Position numbers and translations under genes: made by a program
The notes under the pieces: generated by a model
The model's database searches: none
Seen by the model: only the letters and a program-made list of their open reading frames with translations
What the model was told of the DNA's origin: nothing
Assembly: GCA_035708065.1 (NCBI GenBank)
Contig: DASSTC010000041.1
Location: 1-13,712 of the forward strand
Source: JAICUY01 sp035708065
GTDB taxonomy: Bacteria > Chloroflexota > Limnocylindria > QHBO01
Reading direction: 5' to 3'
Length of the DNA stretch: 13,712 nucleotides
In this document: in pieces, positions 10,655 to 13,712 of the stretch
Position numbering within the stretch: position 1 is the stretch's first letter
Layout of the letters: each line of letters opens with the position of its first letter

Positions 10655-13309
10655 GTGGACCGATCCGGGACGGTCACGTTCCTGTTCACCGATATCGAGG
10701 GCTCGACGCGACTGCTGCAGCAGCTCGGCGACGCGTGGCCGGCGACGCTCGAGCGGCACCGCCAGCTGATCCGCGAGGCGATCGCCGAAAACGGCGGCGA
10801 GGAGCTCGGGACCGAGGGCGATTCGTTCTTCGTCGTCTTTCCGACCGCCTCCGGCGCGCTCGGCGCTGTGGTTGCCGCCCAGCGCCGGCTGAGCGCGGAG
10901 TCGTGGCCGGGAGGCCATCCACTGCGCGTGCGGATGGGCCTGCACACCGGCGAGGCGGAGCGCGTCAACGACACGTACGCAGGTCTCGAGGTACATCGGG
11001 CAGCGCGCATCGCTGCGGCGGGACACGGCGGCCAGGTGCTCGTCTCGGATGCGACACGCGTCCTCCTGGGGGCGGGGCTGCCGGCCGGGGTCGGCTTCCG
11101 CGATCTGGGGACGCATCGGCTCAAGGACCTGCCGGAGGCCGAGCACCTGCAGCAGCTGATCATCGAGGGGCTGCCGCGCGACTTCCCGCCGATCCGCACG
11201 GTCGAGGCCACGCCCAACAACCTGCCCGTCCAGCTGACCAGCTTCCTCGGCCGCCAGCGCGAGATCGCCGAGGTCGGCGCGCTGCTCGAGCACCACCGGC
11301 TGCTGACGCTCACCGGCCCGGGAGGAACGGGCAAGACGCGGCTCAGCCTGGCCGTCGCCAGCACGGTCATGGAGCGGTTCCCGGACGGCGTCTTCTTCGT
11401 GCCGCTGGCGCCGCTCCACGAGGTCGAGCTCGTGGCCCCGACGATCGCGCACGAGCTCGGCCTGGCGGATGGTGGGGGTCGCGAGCCCGAGGAGCGGATC
11501 ATCGACGTGATCGGCTCGAAGCGGATGCTGCTGGTGCTCGACAACTTCGAGCAGATCGTGCCGGCAGCGCCCCTCGTCAACACACTGCTGAAGCGAGCCG
11601 CGAACCTGTCGGTGCTGGTCAGCAGCCGCGAGTCGCTGCACCTGTACGGCGAGCAGGAATACCCGGTTCCGCCGCTCGGCACACCGCCGCTGCCGGACGC
11701 GGCCACCCGCGGCGCGATTGACGCGGAGTCGGTGTCGCAGTACGAGGCGGTGGCGCTGTTCGTCGAACGCGCCAGCAGCGTGAAGCCAGGGTTCCGGGTC
11801 ACGAACGAGAATGCACCGGCGGTGGCCGAGCTGTGCGTGCGCCTCGACGGCCTGCCGCTGGCCATCGAGCTCGCCGCCGCCCGGGTGCGGATCCTGACGC
11901 CCGACGCGATCCTGCATCGGCTGGGCGATCGGCTCGACCTGCTCTCAGGCGGCGGCAGCGACCGGCCGGAACGCCAGCAGACACTGCGCGGCGCGATCGC
12001 CTGGAGCTTCGACCTGCTCGACGAGCGCGAGCGGCGGCTGTTCGCCGCGCTCTCGGTCTTCGTCGGCGGCGGGAGCTTCGAGGCGATCGACGAGATCTGC
12101 GGCCCGCTGGTCGACGGCGACCTGTTCGACGCGCTGACCTCCCTCGTCGAGAAGAGCCTCGTGCGGGAGCTGACCGTGAACGACGACGTCCGGTTCAGCC
12201 AGCTGCACGTGATCCGCGAGTACGCCCACGAGCGCGCCGAGGAGATCGGCTTCGGCGATGACCTGCGGCAGCGGCACGCCGACTACTTCGCAAGGCTCGC
12301 CGCAGAGGCGAAGAACGTGATCATGGGCTCGGACAAGCGCGCCTGGCTCGACCGCCTGGAAGTCGAGCACGACAACCTGCGTGCGGCGTTGATGTGCGCG
12401 ACCGATGCACGTGACGGAGCGCGCGCCCTCGAGCTGTCGGCCAACCTGTGGCGCTTCTGGCAGATGCGCGGCTACCTGATCGAGGGCTTGGAGCGCGTGC
12501 GCCAGGCGCTCGCCATGCCGTCGTCGCCGGAGACCGATGCCGCACGGCGCAGTGCGCTGGAAGCCGCCGGCGGGCTTGCGTACTGGCAGGGCGACCTCGA
12601 GCTCGCCGAGCGCTACTACATCGATGCGCTCGAGGCGCAGCGCGCCGCGGGTGACGATCACGGCGTCGCCGACGCGCTCTACAACCTCTCGTTCGTCTAT
12701 TCGATTCCCTCGGGGCGCGGGCTGAAGATCGCCGACGTCGACCGCAGCCGCCAGCTCGTCGAGGAGGCGCTCGAGATCTACCGCCGCGTCGGCGACCGGC
12801 CGGGTGCCGCGCGGGCGCTGTGGTCGATGAGCAACAGCGCCTGGATGGCCGACGACATCGCGGCTGGGGAGCGGTACTCGCTGGAGGCCCTCGAGACGTT
12901 CCGTGATATCGACGACCGATTCATGGTCGGCTGGAGCCTCTACACGCTCGCGATGCTGCGCATGCAGGCACGCCGGCTCGACGAGGTCGGCGAGGGACTG
13001 CGCGAGAGCCTCATGATCTTCAGCGAAGCGGGCGATATCTCCGGCTACGTCCTCGTCCTCGACGGCCTTGCCGCCGAGGCCTACCTGAGCGGCGATCTCG
13101 ACCGCGCCGCGCGGCTGGCCGGCGCCGTCGAGCATCTCCAGGAGACGAGCGGCACCGGCTTGACCGTGGCCAACCGCGAGCTCATCGGCTTCAGCCACGA
13201 GCCGCTCGTTTCGGACGCGGGCCTGGCCGCCGCCATCGCCGAGGGCCGGCGCCTGACCGCCGCCGAGGCGGTCGCCTATGGCCTCGAGCCCGTTCGCGCG
13301 CCCGCCTGA
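10655..13309 (+). CDS. Class III nucleotide cyclase - STAND ATPase - TPR protein
   Basis: 884 residues (numbering from GTG 10655). Residues ~5-165 are a class III adenylate/guanylate cyclase domain: GTVTFLFTDIEGSTRLL with metal ligand Asp13, GTEGDSFFVVF with second metal ligand Asp56, then GLEVHRAARIAAAGHGGQVLVS. The usual transition-state Asn is His114 while Arg118 is kept, and the adenine-specifying Lys four residues before Asp56 is Gly52, so ATP versus GTP preference is open. Residues ~195-500 are a STAND/NB-ARC-like ATPase: P-loop GPGGTGKT (221-228), Walker B LLVLDN with Asp296, SSRE (323-326), and GLPLAIELAAARV. Residues ~540-884 are helical TPR-like repeats, probably a ligand- or protein-sensing surface. 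There is no C-terminal LuxR helix-turn-helix, unlike many relatives. It is probably a cytoplasmic switch in which TPR/ATPase state controls cyclase output. Translationally linked to the kinase gene just upstream. Confidence 0.9.
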   Translation: MDRSGTVTFLFTDIEGSTRLLQQLGDAWPATLERHRQLIREAIAENGGEELGTEGDSFFVVFPTASGALGAVVAAQRRLSAESWPGGHPLRVRMGLHTGEAERVNDTYAGLEVHRAARIAAAGHGGQVLVSDATRVLLGAGLPAGVGFRDLGTHRLKDLPEAEHLQQLIIEGLPRDFPPIRTVEATPNNLPVQLTSFLGRQREIAEVGALLEHHRLLTLTGPGGTGKTRLSLAVASTVMERFPDGVFFVPLAPLHEVELVAPTIAHELGLADGGGREPEERIIDVIGSKRMLLVLDNFEQIVPAAPLVNTLLKRAANLSVLVSSRESLHLYGEQEYPVPPLGTPPLPDAATRGAIDAESVSQYEAVALFVERASSVKPGFRVTNENAPAVAELCVRLDGLPLAIELAAARVRILTPDAILHRLGDRLDLLSGGGSDRPERQQTLRGAIAWSFDLLDERERRLFAALSVFVGGGSFEAIDEICGPLVDGDLFDALTSLVEKSLVRELTVNDDVRFSQLHVIREYAHERAEEIGFGDDLRQRHADYFARLAAEAKNVIMGSDKRAWLDRLEVEHDNLRAALMCATDARDGARALELSANLWRFWQMRGYLIEGLERVRQALAMPSSPETDAARRSALEAAGGLAYWQGDLELAERYYIDALEAQRAAGDDHGVADALYNLSFVYSIPSGRGLKIADVDRSRQLVEEALEIYRRVGDRPGAARALWSMSNSAWMADDIAAGERYSLEALETFRDIDDRFMVGWSLYTLAMLRMQARRLDEVGEGLRESLMIFSEAGDISGYVLVLDGLAAEAYLSGDLDRAARLAGAVEHLQETSGTGLTVANRELIGFSHEPLVSDAGLAAAIAEGRRLTAAEAVAYGLEPVRAPA

Positions 13310-13317
13310 CGCTGCCG

Positions 13318-13712
13318 ATGAGCCGTCTCGACGCGTCGAGCCGCGTGGCGGTGGTCGGCGCCGGGGTGATGGGCGCCTGGACGGCGCTCGAGCTGGCGCG
13401 GCGCGGCCACGCCGTGACGCTCATCGACGCCTACGGCGCGGCAAGCTCCCTCGCCTCGTCGGGCGGCGAGACGCGGCTGACGCGCAGTGCGCACGGCAGC
13501 GACACGCATTACCCGCGCTGGCAGCGGCGCTCGCTCGCCTGGAAAGCGCTCGAACAATCCGCCGGGCCGCGGCTGTTCCTGGGGACCGGCGTGCTCTGGT
13601 TCGCGCATCGCGACGACGGGTTCGAGGCCGACGCCCTGCGCACGCTGCCGTCCCTGGACGTCCCCGTCGAGCGCCTGGCAGCCGACGAGGTGGGGCGGCG
13701 CTTCCCGGGCAT
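13318..13712 (+). CDS. Sarcosine oxidase/N-methyltryptophan oxidase-like FAD enzyme, 3' truncated by the window
   Basis: 131 complete codons from ATG 13318 run off the right edge. The N-terminus RVAVVGAGVMGAWTALELAR is a Rossmann FAD motif of the DAO (D-amino-acid oxidase) superfamily. VTLIDAYGAASSLASSGGETRLTR is characteristic of monomeric sarcosine oxidase and N-methyltryptophan oxidase, where this loop contacts FAD. Such enzymes oxidise N-methyl or secondary amines to H2O2 and an aldehyde or keto acid. The Cys that covalently holds FAD lies in the missing part, so the substrate class cannot be fixed. It starts 8 bp after the cyclase stop with no clear Shine-Dalgarno; it may be the last gene of the signalling operon or the first of a new one. 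Confidence 0.8.
   Translation, partial: MSRLDASSRVAVVGAGVMGAWTALELARRGHAVTLIDAYGAASSLASSGGETRLTRSAHGSDTHYPRWQRRSLAWKALEQSAGPRLFLGTGVLWFAHRDDGFEADALRTLPSLDVPVERLAADEVGRRFPG

Overview
The window is a high-GC, densely packed chromosomal segment. Intergenic gaps are mostly under 50 bp, GTG starts occur, and at least one start looks leaderless behind a TAnnnT-type -10. Together with the gene types present (a response regulator fused to a thioredoxin-reductase-like module, a cyclic-nucleotide-binding histidine kinase, a cyclase/STAND-ATPase/TPR protein, an lmo0937-type mini membrane protein), this suggests a soil or freshwater Actinobacteriota or Chloroflexota genome. The lineage is inferred from gene content, not from a marker gene. 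No rRNA, tRNA, transposase, phage gene or CRISPR was seen.

Layout. A few codons from the end of an FAD-linked oxidase (+) abut the stop codon of a minus-strand sulfur-flavoured cluster: a TauE/SafE exporter, an unrecognised 138-residue protein and a SufS-type class V aminotransferase/cysteine desulfurase (about 95-2683, transcribed leftward). Upstream of it lie a 329-bp gap, a MerA/lipoamide-dehydrogenase-like flavoprotein (3013-4368) and a 57-residue His-rich, probably metal-binding protein (4446-4619). Next comes a 650-bp gene-poor stretch (4620-5270). It holds two copies of a ~157-bp element with imperfect 24-bp inverted ends and, between them, the decayed tail of a second hutI-like gene. 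A minus-strand group follows: EamA exporter, 46-residue lmo0937-type membrane peptide, and imidazolonepropionase HutI (5271-7593).

From 7664 to the right edge all genes are on the plus strand and nearly touch: a receiver/glutaredoxin-like/thioredoxin-reductase-like fusion, a cNMP-binding histidine kinase, a class III nucleotide cyclase fused to a STAND ATPase and TPRs, and the start of a sarcosine-oxidase-like flavoenzyme. The middle three read as a possible signalling loop. The cyclase would make a cyclic nucleotide, the kinase has a domain to sense it, and the receiver-flavoprotein has a receiver to accept phosphate. The flavoprotein lacks every redox cysteine expected of a thioredoxin reductase, so its output is probably not classical thiol reduction. 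This operon is the most interesting system in the window, followed by the inverted-end repeats with the hutI remnant.
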